From contig NC_091233.1 of NCBI RefSeq assembly GCF_040958095.1, positions 5,987,536 to 6,051,535 on the forward strand: a stretch of DNA of 64,000 bases, written 5' to 3'. Made by a program: the position numbers and the translations under genes. The notes below the pieces were generated by a model that was not told the DNA's origin, made no database searches, and worked only from the letters and a program-made list of their open reading frames with translations. The first letter of the stretch is position 1, and each line of letters begins with the position of its first letter. This document shows positions 23,996 to 37,665 of this stretch, in pieces. This DNA comes from Procambarus clarkii (taxonomy: Eukaryota; Arthropoda; Malacostraca; Decapoda; Cambaridae).

Positions 23996-24985
23996 TGTGG
24001 AGTCCCACAGGAATCAGTCCTTGGACCTATACTGTTTCTGATATACGTAAATGATCTTCCAGAAGGAATTGACTCGTTCCTCTCGATGTTTGCTGATGAC
24101 GCGAAAATTATGAGGAGGATCAGGACAGAGGAGGATAGTATGAGGCTACAAGATGACCTAGACAAACTGAAGGAATGGTCAGACAAATGGCTACTAAAGT
24201 TCAACCCAAGTAAATGTAAGGTAATGAAACTAGGAGGAGGAACTAGGAGGCCAGTCACTGGATACCGAATGGGAGATGAAGTCCTTCACGATACGGACAG
24301 AGAGAAAGACCTGGGGGTTGATATCACGCCAGACCTGTCCCCTGAAGCTCATATCAAGAGGATAACATCAGCAGCATATGCCAGGTTGGCTAACATAAGA
24401 ACGGCCTTTACAAACTTGTGTAAGGAATCTTTCAGAACATTATATACCACATATGTCAGACCAATCCTGGAGTATGCGGCTCCAGCATGGAGTCCATATC
24501 TAGTCAAGCATAAGACTAAACTGGAAAAGGTTCAAAGGTTTGCCACCAGACTAGTACCCGAGCTGAGAGGTATGAGCTACGAGGAGAGACTACGGGAATT
24601 AAACCTCACTTTGTTGGAAGACAGAAGAGTTAGGGGGATATGATCACCACATTCAAGATTCTCAAGAGAATCGACAGGGTTGATAAAAACAGGCTATTTA
24701 ACACAAGGGGCACACGCACTTGGGGACACAGGTGGAAACTAAGTGCCCAAATGAGCCACAGAGATATTAGAATGAACTTTTTTAGTGTCAGAGTGGTTGA
24801 CACATGGAATGCATTAGGAAGTAATGTGGTGGAGGCTGACTCCATTCACAGTTTCAAGTGTAGATATGATAGAGCCCAATAGGCTCAGGAAGCTGTACAC
24901 CTGTTGATTGACGGTTGAGAGGCGGGACCAAAGAGCCAAAGCTCAACCCCCGCAAACACAGCTAGGTGAGTACAACTATGTGAGT
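23996..24985 (+). pseudogene. 5'-truncated non-LTR retrotransposon (reverse transcriptase C-terminal half)
   Basis: Translation from 23996 gives a GVPQ-type box, then SVLGPILFLIYVNDLP and the FADD catalytic box at about 24086, all hallmarks of CR1/Jockey-like reverse transcriptases. The frame runs to 24643. There, a run of five G (24632-24636), against six in the copy at 29.4 kb, shifts the frame, and the C-terminal part continues at 24640-24882. The non-coding 3' end carries GGTTGAGAGGCGGGACCAAA and a short tandem tail of TGAGTACAACTA type. CA-rich minisatellite flanks both sides, so the copy inserted inside that array. Not functional. Confidence 0.9.
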
Positions 24986-24987
24986 AC

Positions 24988-27900
24988 ACCTGACCCAAGA
25001 CACACACACCTGACCCTAGACTCACACACACATGACCAAAGACACACACCTGACCCAAGACTCACACACACCTGACCCAAGACTCACATACACCTGACAC
25101 AAGACTCACACCTGACCCAAGACTCACACACACCTAACCCAAGACACACACACCTGACCCAAGACTCATACACACCTGACCCAAGACTCACACACACCTG
25201 ACCCAAGACTCTCACACATCTGACACAAGACTCACGCACACCTGACCCAAGATTCTTACATACCTGACCAAAGACTCGTACACAAGACCCAAGACTCATA
25301 CACACCTGACCCAAGACACACACACCTGACCCAAGGCACACCTGACTCAAGACATATCTGACCCAAGACTCACACCTGAACTAAGACACACACACACCTG
25401 ACCCAAGACACACACACACCTGACCCAAGACACACACACACACCTGACCCAAGACACACACACACCTGACCCAAGACACACACACATCTGACCCAAGACA
25501 CACACACACCTGACCCAAGACACACACACCTGACCCAACACTCACACACACCTGACCCAAGACACACACACCTGACCCTAGACTTTCATACACCTGACCC
25601 AAGACTCACACACACCTGATCCAAGACTCTCACACACCTGACCCAAGAAACACACACCTGACCTAAGACACACACACCTGACCCAAGACACACACACACA
25701 CCTGACCCAAGACACACACACACCTGACCCAAGACTCATACACACCTGACCCAAGACACACACACACACCTGACCCAAGACTCACACCTGAACTAAGACA
25801 CACACACACTTGACCCAAGACACACACACCTGACCCAAGACACACACACACCTGACCCAAGACACACACACACCTGACCCAAGAAACACACACCTGACCC
25901 AACACTCACACACACCTGACCCAAGACACACACACCTGACCCAAGACACACACACCTGACCCAACACTCACACACACCTGACCCAAGACACACACCTGAC
26001 CCTAGACTCTCACACACCTGACCCAAGACACACACACCTGACCCAAGACTCACACATCTGATCCAAGACTCATACACACCTGACCCAAGATTCAAACACT
26101 TGACCCAAGACATACACACCTGACCCAAGACTCACACACCTGACCCTAGACTCACACACACCTGTCCCAAGACTCACACACACCTGACCGAAGACTCACA
26201 CACCTGATCCAAGACTAACACACACCTTTACTAAGACTCACACACACTTGATCCAAGACTCACACACCTGTCCCACGACTTACACAAATGACCCATGACA
26301 CACACACACTTGACCAAAGACTCACACACCTGACCCACGACTCTCAAACACCTGACCCAAGACTCACACATACCTGACCCAACACTCATACACACCTGAC
26401 CTAAGTCACACACACACCTAACCCAGGACACACACACACCTGACCCAGGACACACACACGCCTGACCCAAGACACACACACCTGACCCAAGACACACACA
26501 CCTGACCCAAGACTCACACACCTGGCCCAAGACACTCACACACCTGTCCCAATTAAGACTCTCACACACCTGACCCACGACTCTCAAACACCTGACCCAA
26601 GACTCACACATACCTGACCCAACACTCATACACACCTGACCTAAGTCACACACACACCAGACCCAAGACTCTCACACACCTGACCCAAGACTCACACATC
26701 TGACCCAAGATACACACACCTGACCCACGACACACACACCTGACCCAAGACACTCACACACCTGTCCCAAGACTCACACATACCTGACCCAACACTCATA
26801 CACACCTGACCTAAGTCACACACACACCTGACCCAGGACACATACACACCTGACCCAGGACACACACACACACCTGACCCAAGACACACACACCAGACCC
26901 AAGACTCTCACCTGACCCAAGACTCACACACCTCACCCAAGACTCAAACACACTTGACCCAAGACTCATACACACACCTGACACAAGACACACCTGACTC
27001 AAGTCACACACACACCTGACACAAGACTCACGCATACCTGACCCAAGACTCATACACACCTGACCTAAGTCACACACACACCTGACCCAGGACACACACA
27101 CACCTGACCCAGGACACACACACGCCTGACCCAAGACACACACCTGACCCAAGACACACACACCTGACCCAAGACTCACACACCTGGCCCAAGACACTCA
27201 CACACCTGTCCCAATTAAGACTCTCACACACCTGACCCACGACTCTCAAACACCTGACCCAAGACTCACGCATACCTGACCCAACACTCATACACACACC
27301 TGACCTAAGTCACACACACACCAGACCCAAGACTCTCACACACCTGACCCAAGACTCACACATCTGACCCAAGATACACACACCTGACCCACGACACACA
27401 CACCTGACCCAAGACACTCACACACCTGTCCCAAGACTCACACATACCTGACCCAACACTCATACACACCTGACCTAAGTCACACACACACCTGACCCAG
27501 GACACATACACACCTGACCCAGGACACACACACACCTGACCCAAGACACACACACCAGACCCAAGACTCTCACCTGACCCAAGACTCACACACCTCACCC
27601 AAGACTCAAACACACTTGACCCAAGACTCATACACACACCTGACACAAGACACACCTGACTCAAGTCACACACACACCTGACACAAGACTCACGCATACC
27701 TGACCCAAGACTCATACACACCTGACCCAAGTCACACACAGACCTGACCCAGGACACACACACACACCTGACCCAAGACTCACACACACACACACCTGAC
27801 CCAAGACTCACACACACCTGACCCAAGACTCTCACACACCTGACCCAAGACTCACACACCTGACCCAAGACTCTCAAACACCTGACCCAAGACTCACACA

Positions 27901-28473
27901 CCTGTCCCAAGAATCACATACACCTGACCCAAGACTCACACACACCTCACCCAAGACACACACACACCTCACCCAAGACTCACACACCTGACCCTTGACT
28001 CACACACCTGTCCCAAGAATCACATACACCTGACCCAAGACTCACATACACCAGACCCAAGACACACACACACCTGACCAAAGACTCTCACCTGACCCAA
28101 GACACACACACACCTGACCCAAGACACACACACACCTGACTCAAGACACACATACACACCTGACCCAAGACTCTCACACATCTGACCCAAGACTCATACA
28201 CACCTGACTAAAGACTCACACACACACCTGACCCAAGACACACACACACCTGACCCAAGACACACACACACCTGACTCAAGACACACACACACACCTGAC
28301 CCAAGACTCACACACATCTGACCCAAGACTCATACACACCTGACTAAAGACTCACACACACACCTGACCCAAGACACACACACACCTGACCCAAGACACA
28401 CACCTGACCCAAGACACACACACACCTGACCCAAGACTCACACACACCTGACCCATGACTCATACACACCTGA
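24988..28473. repeat. CA-rich minisatellite, array 3, with a ~663-bp higher-order unit
   Basis: Same 18-26-bp unit as arrays 1 and 2, about 160 copies. The stretch from about 26400 to 27062 is repeated almost unchanged at about 27063-27725, including rare variants such as CTGTCCCAATTAAGACTCTC. That shows a recent tandem duplication of about 663 bp. Confidence 0.95.
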
Positions 28474-29052
28474 CACCAACATAAACCTTACTTCACCACA
28501 CTAACAAAAATTCAGCGTTCTGCGTGAACTCTTTAAAGTCAATAAACAATGCAAATATAATTGTACTTATACACGATTAAATACCAATAAACAAAAATAA
28601 ACTAAATCCAATTAGCGAGGAGCGCAAAGTTGGTGGTGTGACGTCCAATAATCCGTCTCCTGGTGGGATAACTGCGTGCATAACATTGTGTGTTTGTCAT
28701 CAAAGTAATTATCAGAGCCAAGCTCAGAATTATACCTCGCCAAGTTATAATTCTTGGGAATCTTTTAGCATTAAACAAAAATAATTTTGTGTATCAAATT
28801 GTTTAGGTGAGAAGCAGATAAGACAAGAAGGTAATTTCTAGAAGAAGGTAAGAGTAAGGTGAAAGGTAAGAATAGGAGGAAAGGTAAGATGTAAGGTACG
28901 AATGGGATGAGTGTAATAATGGGCTGAAGGAGGAATGGGATGAGGAAAGAATAGAATAAGACGAGGGTCAGAAAAGAGAATGGAGGTAGGCTTATATCAG
29001 GTCCCGTTTGTCGAGAAGATTAGAACATTTACGTATGTTATGTAATCATCTG
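28474..29052. other. Non-coding spacer, purine-rich at the right
   Basis: No protein frame. From 28845 to 28990 GGTAAG, GGAAAGG and GAATGGGATGAG words repeat irregularly. Confidence 0.45.
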
Positions 29053-29500
29053 AGTGTACTCACCTCGTTGTACTCACCTAGTTGTGCTTGCGGGGGTTGA
29101 GTTCTGGCTCTTTGGTCCCGCCTCTCAACTGTCAATCAACAGGTGTACAGATTCCTGAGCGTATTGGGCTCTATCATATCTACACTTCAAACTGTGTATG
29201 GAGTCAGCCTCCACCACATCACTTCCTAATGCATTCCATTTGTCAACCACTCTGACACTAAAAAAGTTCCTTCTAATATCTCTGTGGCTCATTTGGGCAC
29301 TCAGTTTCCACCTGTGTTCCCTTGTGCGTGTGCCCCTTCTGTTAAATAGCCTATCTTTATCTACCCTATCAATTCCCTTCAGAATCTTGAATGTGGTGAT
29401 CATGTCCCCCCTAACTCTTCTGTTCTCTAGCGAAGTGAGGTTTAATTCCCGTAGTCTCTCCTCGTACCTCATATATTCTTCGGAGATTAATTGAACAATC
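29053..29500 (-). mobile_element. LINE 3' end fragment
   Basis: The minus strand encodes the same C-terminal tail as the 23996 copy (YEERLRELNLTSLENRRVRG, then MSHRDIRRNFFSVRVVDKWN), uninterrupted here, followed by the shared 3' tail ending in GTGAGTACAACGAGGTGAG. It is 5'-truncated near 29500. Confidence 0.88.
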
Positions 29501-29777
29501 GACCACATAAGGTGATTGTAGTGCCTTTAAAATGCTAATCTAACCTACAAACATAAATACATAGATAAGCAGAGTTCCGTCTGCCCTACATAAAGTGTTC
29601 GATGTGTCTTTTACATAGTATCATTAATGTGCATTTACAAAGGTGAAATGTAATTCTGATCAGCTTCCACATATATTTTATACACATACATACACACATA
29701 ATTTACATATATACATATATACACATATACTCATACATACACACATATACATAAACTTACATTGTATAACTGATACA
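29501..29777. other. Non-coding spacer with (ATAC)n-like text
   Basis: Short ACATATATACATA repeats at 29685-29755. No coding region. Confidence 0.45.
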
Positions 29778-30593
29778 TTACATGGTCAATCTTGGGTACA
29801 AGTCCAATATATCATCACGTGTTCCATTACTCATATAGTAGTTACAGAGTTCAGCATACCTTAGCCCAGGAGGGCGAAAGTCAGTCAATATGGGACATTC
29901 TACAATATAATGTTCAAAGGGATGCATGCTTTTTCTTTCACAAAGTTGACACATTGTGTACTCGACATTTGGGTTTTGAGAAAGCTGCCAGATATGTCTA
30001 TATCCCAGGCGTATTCTGGCCACTATAACATCACATTGCCGGGTTCTTGCTCTATTAGTTCCATATGTGAATGTCTCCTCACGATATCTATCATAATATT
30101 TAATGCTACAACTTTCAGGTCATTGTGAATTTGTTAGGTCGGTGAGATCTTCATTAGATATTTGTTTAAGTATTCTCGTTGTTACTGCTAATGAAACACC
30201 CATATCAATTTCTACTACTGGTTTTCTACAGGCTGTCTTTGCAAGCATATCAACCCTGTCATGCCTAGAGATGCCAACATGTGATGGTATCCACATGAAT
30301 TTAATTTCAAATCTGTTTTTAGCAACTAAAACATTCATTCAAATATCACTAACTATTTTCTGGGTGCTACTACTGAGTGCGTTCAGTGCCAGAAGTGCAC
30401 TTGGCGAGTCACAGTATATAAGTCCACTGCCTTTGTCTTTTAAAAATTCAGTGGCAAGGTATATGCCTGCAAATTCGGCTTGTGTTGTACTTGCCCAATT
30501 ATTGACGCGCTTCATTGCTGTATGTAAGAGAGAAGATTGTTCAAATATATTATATGCGCATCCGGTATATCCTCCACCTTCTTCTACAGCACC
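29778..30593 (-). pseudogene. RNase H domain and C-terminus of a second non-LTR element
   Basis: On the minus strand, 30593-30341 encodes a segment with STTQAEFAGIYLATEF and IYCDSPSALLALN. After an in-frame TGA (30339-30341) comes IKFMWIPSHVGISRHDRVD and DMLAKTA. These match the conserved blocks of an I/Jockey-type RNase H (AE helix, D strand, PSHxGI..ND helix). A shifted frame at 30023-29778 gives a Cys-rich tail with CQLCERKSMHPFEHYIVECP. It has one nonsense codon and at least one frameshift. It belongs to a different family from the flanking LINE fragments, since those lack RNase H. Confidence 0.82.
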
Positions 30594-30943
30594 GTGTATG
30601 GAGTCAGCCTCCACCACATCACTAACTAGTGCATTCAAGTGCATTCCATTTACTAACTACTCTGACACTGAAAAAGTTTTTGCTAATGTCTCTGTGGCTC
30701 ATTTGGGAACTCAGCTTCCACTTGAATCCCCTTGTACGTGTGCCACCCGTGTTAAATAATCCATCCTTGTCTACCCTGTCAACTCCCCCTGATAATTTTA
30801 TATGTGGTGATCATGCTTCCCTGAGCTCCTCTGTCATCCAGCGACGTGAGGGGCAGTTCATGCAGCCATTCCTCTTACCTCATGCCTCTTAGTTCTGGGA
30901 CTAGCCTAGTGGCATACATCTGAACTTTTTCCCCCTGGTTTGT
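30594..30943 (-). mobile_element. Divergent LINE fragment joined to the RNase H relic
   Basis: It matches the C-terminal reverse-transcriptase region of the 23996-type LINE in minus orientation but has many stops. Its 3' end is replaced at about 30593 by the RNase H relic, so the two are fused without the usual 3' tail. Confidence 0.7.
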
Positions 30944-31433
30944 ACTCACCTAGTTGTACTCACCTAGTTGTACTCACCTAGTTGTGTTTGCGGGGGGTTG
31001 AGCTTTAGCTCTTTGGTCCCGCTTCTCAACCGTCAATCAACAGGTGTACAGTCCCTGAGCCTATTGGGCTCTATCATATCTACACTTGAAACTGTGTATG
31101 GAGTTAGCCTCCACCACATCACTTCCAAATGCATTCCATTTGTCAACCACTCTGACACTAAAAAAGTTCTTTCTAATATCTCTGTGCCTCATTTGGGCAC
31201 GCAGTTTCCACCTGTGTCCCCTAGTGTGTGTACCCCTTGTGTTAAATAGACTGTCTTTATCTACCCTATCAATTCCCTTGAGAGTCTTGAATGTGTTGAT
31301 CATGTCCCCTCTAACTCTTCTGTCTTCCAGCGAAGTGAGGTTTAATTCCCGTAGTCTCTCCTCGTAGCTCATACCTCTCAGCTCGGGTACTAGTCTGGTG
31401 GCAAACCTTTGAACCTTTTCCAGTTTAGTTTAG
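30944..31433 (-). mobile_element. LINE 3' end fragment
   Basis: The minus strand encodes SYEERLRELNLTSLEDRRVR through MRHRDIRKNFFSVRVVDKWN without interruption. The 3' tail has three GTACTCACCTAGTT units on the plus strand (30952-30985). The truncation side abuts (GT)n at 31434-31459. Confidence 0.88.
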
Positions 31434-31434
31434 T

Positions 31435-31459
<25 letters not shown>
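31434..31459. repeat. (GT)n microsatellite
   Basis: About 12 GT units lying exactly between two LINE fragments. Confidence 0.95.
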
Positions 31460-31465
<6 letters not shown>

Positions 31466-31650
31466 ACCTAGTTGTACTCACCTAGTTGTGTTTGCGGGGG
31501 TTGAGCTCTGGCTCTTTGGTCCCGCCTCTCAACCGTCAATCAACAGGTGTACAGATTCCTGAGCCTATTGGGCTCTATCATATCTACACTTGAAACTGTG
31601 TATGGAGTTAGCCTCCACCACATCACTTCCTAAAGATCACTGTGTGTGTG
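31460..31650 (-). mobile_element. Short LINE 3' end fragment
   Basis: Contains only the 3' non-coding tail and the last ~40 bp of coding sequence shared with the other copies. It ends at a short GT tract (31641-31651). Confidence 0.8.
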
Positions 31651-31654
31651 TACT

Positions 31655-32625
<971 letters not shown>

Positions 32626-32669
<44 letters not shown>

Positions 32670-32877
32670 TGGGTTAGTGGAGGTGGGTGTGGCTGAGTCA
32701 TGATACTTATAGACCGGAACTACCCTTCTCCCCCCTCAACCCCCCCCCCATCTTATGCACCTGTTTCAGTTCTCCGCTATACTCTATGTCATTTAAAATA
32801 TTCTCTTTATTTCCTTTGTCTTCCTTATGTGTTGCTGCGTGACATTCCTATCTCCCCATCCACCCTACCTACTTACC

Positions 32878-32911
<34 letters not shown>

Positions 32912-32912
32912 C

Positions 32913-32978
<66 letters not shown>

Positions 32979-32980
32979 GT
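32626..32980. repeat. (GT)n, C-rich spacer and (TA)n tracts
   Basis: (GT)n at 32626-32668, a short spacer without genes, then (TA)n at 32881-32908 and 32919-32976. Confidence 0.9.
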
Positions 32981-32993
32981 GTGTGTGTGTGTG

Positions 32994-34828
32994 TGTCGTA
33001 CCTAGTAGTCAGAACGCACTTCTCGGCCTACTATGCAGGGCCCGATTTGCCTAATAGGGCGAGGATTTTCTTTATTTTCAATAAATTATTTCCTATTGGT
33101 TTATTTTAAATATTATTATTATATTATACTAGCAGATCCCGGCCACGCGTTGCTGTGGCTCAGAAACACATGTGCATTGCTCAGCCACAGCAACCTTCCC
33201 TGTCCCCCGGTCCTCCCCACCATTCTCCCCTCACCCGTCTCCTCGGCCTCCCAACCATTCCCGACTCCACCATAACCTCTTCCTTCCCACCATGACTCAC
33301 TCCCCTGTCCCTTTGTCCTCCTGCCCCCACCTGCTCCATTTTCCATTCCCTCATCCCCCTCGTCCCCACCATCCCAAACTCCCCCGTCCCCTCGTCCTTC
33401 CCCACTATTACCCCTTCCCGTGTCCCCTCGTCCTTCCCACCATCTCTCACTACCGTCCCCTCGTCATCCCCAACATTCCCCACTCCCTCGTCCGATGCCT
33501 TCCCAAATGGTCTGATGTTCCTATCAGAAAATTGGGAACATCAAGTGATCTGATGTTCCCATCACTGAAATATAAGAAAAACAGTTAAAAAATGAAATGA
33601 AAATATTAAAAAATAAAAAATAAACTATACTCACGAAGTGAACGGTCTGGTAAACAACACAGCTCAATTCCAACGCAATTCAAACAAAATAATTAAATAA
33701 AAATGAAAATAAATAAAAATCTATGAAAATTCAATTTATCAATGTAATCAGAAACATTGAAATGGAATTATAACATATCTAGTATAGAATGTGCGTTGCT
33801 CCTACTTGCACCAGATGGCGCTGTTTTTCAAGAAAAGCATAGTTTTACCTGTCACAGGTGTGGCATCTATACTTATACTTACGAAATGAACAGTATAGTA
33901 AACAACACAGCTCAATTCCAACAAAATGTTACACAAAATAATTCACTAAAAATAAAATAAACCGAAATCTATGAATTAAAATTTATCAATGTAATTGGAA
34001 ACATTGCAATGGAATTCGTGACATATTTAGTATAGCATGCATGTTGCTATTATGTACAACAGATGGCGCTGTTTTTCAAAACGCACGTTTTTACCTGTCA
34101 CAGGGGTGGCATCTATATAGTAGGTATATAAAAAGATGCGCCTATTCGAATGCAACGTTGTGTCAAAATTTAAAAGCAATCGGTGTAGAACTTTCGGAGA
34201 TTACAGTGTGTGTTGCTCTTACGTCCAACAGATGGCGCTGTTTTTCAAAGAAAGCCTGTTTTTTTCCTGTCACAGGTGAGGCATGTGTATAGTAGATATA
34301 TAAAGAAACGCACCTATTTGAATGCAATGTTGTGTCAAAATTTCAAAGCAATCGGTAAAGAGGTTTCGAAGATTTCCCTCACATGAAAAACACAGTTTTT
34401 CTGAAAAAGCATGTTTTTTCCTGTCACAGATGTGACATCTATATAGTATATATATAAAAATCTGCTCGGATGCGAATGGAACGTTGTGTGAAAACTTCAA
34501 AACAATCAGTGAAGAACTTTCGGAGATTAGCGATTTTGAACAAACGAGCATTTCCATTTTTATTTATATAGATTAAGAACATAAATTGTTGATTTAGTTA
34601 TCTTAGGTTAGGTTAGGTTAGGTTAGGTAGGATTGGTTATGTTCGGTCATATATCTACGTTAGTTTTAACTCAAATTAAAAAAAAATAGCTCATACATAA
34701 TGAAATGAATAGCTTTATCATTTGATAAAAAAAATGGAAAATATTGAAATTCTGGAAAACTTGGCTTATTAGGCAAATCGGGCCTTGCATAGTAGGCCAA
34801 GAACTGCGTTCTCGCTACTAGGTACAAC

Positions 34829-34832
<4 letters not shown>
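32994..34832. mobile_element. TA-flanked inverted-repeat element, interrupted by a nested repeat
   Basis: The left end starts TGTCGTACCTAGTAG at 32994 and the right end closes with the inverse (CTACTAGGTACAACA, about 34815-34829). TA tracts lie outside both ends. The same terminal sequence bounds the elements at 34908 and 35249. A block of about 1.45 kb (33127-34573) sits inside. A run of GGTTA units (34602-34627) lies in the right part. Confidence 0.7.
33127..34573. mobile_element. Nested dispersed repeat with three AGATGGCGCTG sites
   Basis: It begins ACTAGCAGATCCCGGCCACG and CGTTGCTGTGGC, continues with a C-rich CCTCGTCC..CACCAT tract (33195-33500), and ends with AATCAGTGAAGAACTTTCGG and TTTATTTATATAGATT. 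Such ends recall arthropod RTE-type or Helitron-like non-autonomous repeats, but the class is not settled. Internally, 170-230-bp units each carry CAGATGGCGCTGTTTTTC and CCTGTCACAG. No open frame of note. Confidence 0.6.

Positions 34833-34906
<74 letters not shown>
34831..34906. repeat. (TA)n microsatellite
   Basis: Lies exactly between the inverted ends of two elements and is the centre of a larger palindrome. Confidence 0.97.
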
Positions 34907-34907
<1 letters not shown>

Positions 34908-34909
<2 letters not shown>

Positions 34910-35237
34910 GTACTTAGTAGCCAGAACGCACTTCTCAGCCTACTATGCAAGGCCCGATTTGCCTAATAAGCCAAGTTTTCTTGAATTAATTGTTTTTCGA
35001 CTACCTAACCTAACTTTTTCGGCTACCTAACCTAACCTATAGAGATAGGTTAGGTTAGGTTAGGTTAGGTAGGGTTGGTAAGCTTCGGTCATATATCTAC
35101 GTTAATTTTAACTCCAATAAAAAAAAAATTACCTCATACATAATGAAATGGGTAGCTTTATCATTTCATAAGAAAAAAATTGAGAAAATATATTAATTCA
35201 GGAAAACTTGGCTTATTAGGCAAATCGGGCCTTGTAT
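34908..35237. mobile_element. Inverted-repeat element with TTAGG tracts, right end truncated
   Basis: The left terminal repeat (TGTCGTACTTAGTAGCCAG onward) is complete. The right one stops at GGCAAATCGGGCCTTG. The interior has CCTAACC runs inverted against (GGTTA)n near 35005-35075. Confidence 0.72.
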
Positions 35238-35248
35238 ATATATATATA

Positions 35249-35914
<666 letters not shown>

Positions 35915-36184
35915 GCAACAAAAACAAAATAAACGAATTATGCCCTTTCGGGGTGTAATTCTGCATTCGGCGTTATTGGTGAACCGTTAGTGATACTCCT
36001 CTCATTATATCACTGTGTCCCTATATTACGTCTGTATTACATGACCCCGTCATGTTGGAAACCACAAAATAATATGCCTAGAAGGGCCTGTTTTGTAAAT
36101 ATCAGAATATATTTAGATGTTTCCATTTTGTAAACAATAGCATGTACATGAATCTTCTTATGTTTTACACAAAAACCAATACCT

Positions 36185-36440
36185 ACCCCCACCTATGTTG
36201 TTGACCACAACATGGCAAGACATACCCATGTTGCAGGCTACAGTAAATAACTAGACCTACGCACGTTGCGGACCACAACATATACAGATCAGTATACCCA
36301 TGTTGTAGATCATATGTGAAACTATTCCTACCCATGTTGTAGATTACAAAATATTTCAATACGATCTCAGTGTTGTAAACATCATTATATTCATACCTAT
36401 GTGTAGACCACAACATTTTCGTATCCATGTTATAGAAAAG
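36185..36440. repeat. Degenerate ~55-bp repeats with ATGTTGT/ACAACAT inversions
   Basis: About five units each combine ACCCATGTTGTAGA with ACCACAACAT, so each unit can pair with itself. Non-coding. Confidence 0.7.
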
Positions 36441-37380
36441 ACTCATAGAGCATACACTCACAAATATGCTCAGCTGTTCCCCCATAAAGTGGATTTTGTT
36501 ATTGTCAGCCTCTTTTTTTGCCGCGAGGTGTAAACAGGTGATAAAGAAGCACTTGTTAGGCGCAACACGCGCCCTTGTGTTCCACTACACACACCCGAGC
36601 CACAGGTGGCCAGGTCCGACCGCCTCCTGCCCACTCAGGGTAACACCTGGTGAAGCTACGCTTGCATTCTTTTAACATATTCACGTTAATATAGCCATTA
36701 GTCTGATTTATCTTTCATATATATATTTGCAATTGTTACTGATGCAAGTGTTAAGTATAATTCAGGGTTGTGTAAAGGTTGGAACACTTGTTGGGTAGAA
36801 ACTAGCTGTAAAGACTGTAGGTATGTAAGCTGGAAAAGCTGAAAGGCATACTAAGCTGTTATTACAGCCGCTTAGGGGGCATTAGATTGTTTACTCAAAG
36901 TTGTTCAATGTCAACCAACATTTTTTGACTAGTTGTATATGAAAAGGGTTGCAATTGTTCCAGGTTTCAGTACTGCAGCGTAAATAGAAAGGGAGATTTC
37001 TTTGTTTTGTTTTTTTTCAACGAATTTTACATACTTTCAAGTCTAAATAAAAAAACACACCTTTCAGATATAATCATTCTATGACACTTTTCTGATACAT
37101 TAGCATATAATAAAGGATCGGTAGTAAGATATTTTCCAAAACATCTTTAGTTTTCCTGACACAAATTTTCAAAGTTCCCCCCCCCCCAAAAAAAAAAACA
37201 AATGATGCAAATATGTCATGTTTATTGCTATTATAAAATCAATAAATGAACTTGGGAAAAAAAGCTTACTACCGATTTTAGAGACTTACACTTTACATAC
37301 AAGGTGTAAGGTTCATGTAAATTGAATAAAAAATTAAAAAGTTATATGAACGTTTATGTTACTTGAAAATAAATAAAAAA
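36441..37380. other. Non-coding spacer
   Basis: AT-rich with a C9-A10 run near 37180. No gene is recognised. Confidence 0.4.
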
Positions 37381-37387
37381 ATTAACA

Positions 37388-37665
37388 AATCCACAAGGTC
37401 CGTGGCGAGGATTCGAACCTGCGTCCGGAAGCATCCCAGACACTGCCTTAATCGATTGAGCTACGACAGGGTTAAAAGAGTTGAAACCGAAGTTTTTTTG
37501 AACTTACTGGATCTCGTAGCCTCTCCGAGGCACAAACCAGGATTTTACACAACTCCCCCCTGCACCCAAGCTATGTCAATAGGCCGTTATCCCTCTTCGC
37601 CCTTACATCATATATGCTCCCGGACGCAGGTTCGAATCCTCGTCACGGCCCTTGTGGATTTGTTC
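37388..37665. mobile_element. Inverted pair of tRNA-like SINE ends
   Basis: On the minus strand, 37470-37401 reads as a tRNA-like sequence with an A box (TAGCTCAATCGATTAAGGCA) and a perfect B box (GGTTCGAATCC). Its last 40 bp (CCGGACGCAGGTTCGAATCC ... CTTGTGGATTT) recur in opposite orientation at 37620-37665. The anticodon loop lacks T33 and the acceptor stem is poor, so this is SINE-derived, not a tRNA gene. Confidence 0.7.

Noticed and set aside
20070-28473. CRISPR-like repeat array
   Set aside because: Units are contiguous, without unique spacers, vary in length and lie in eukaryotic DNA.
37401-37470. tRNA gene on the minus strand
   Set aside because: Good A and B boxes, but T33 is missing, the acceptor stem is poor, and part of it is repeated inverted nearby; it is SINE-derived.
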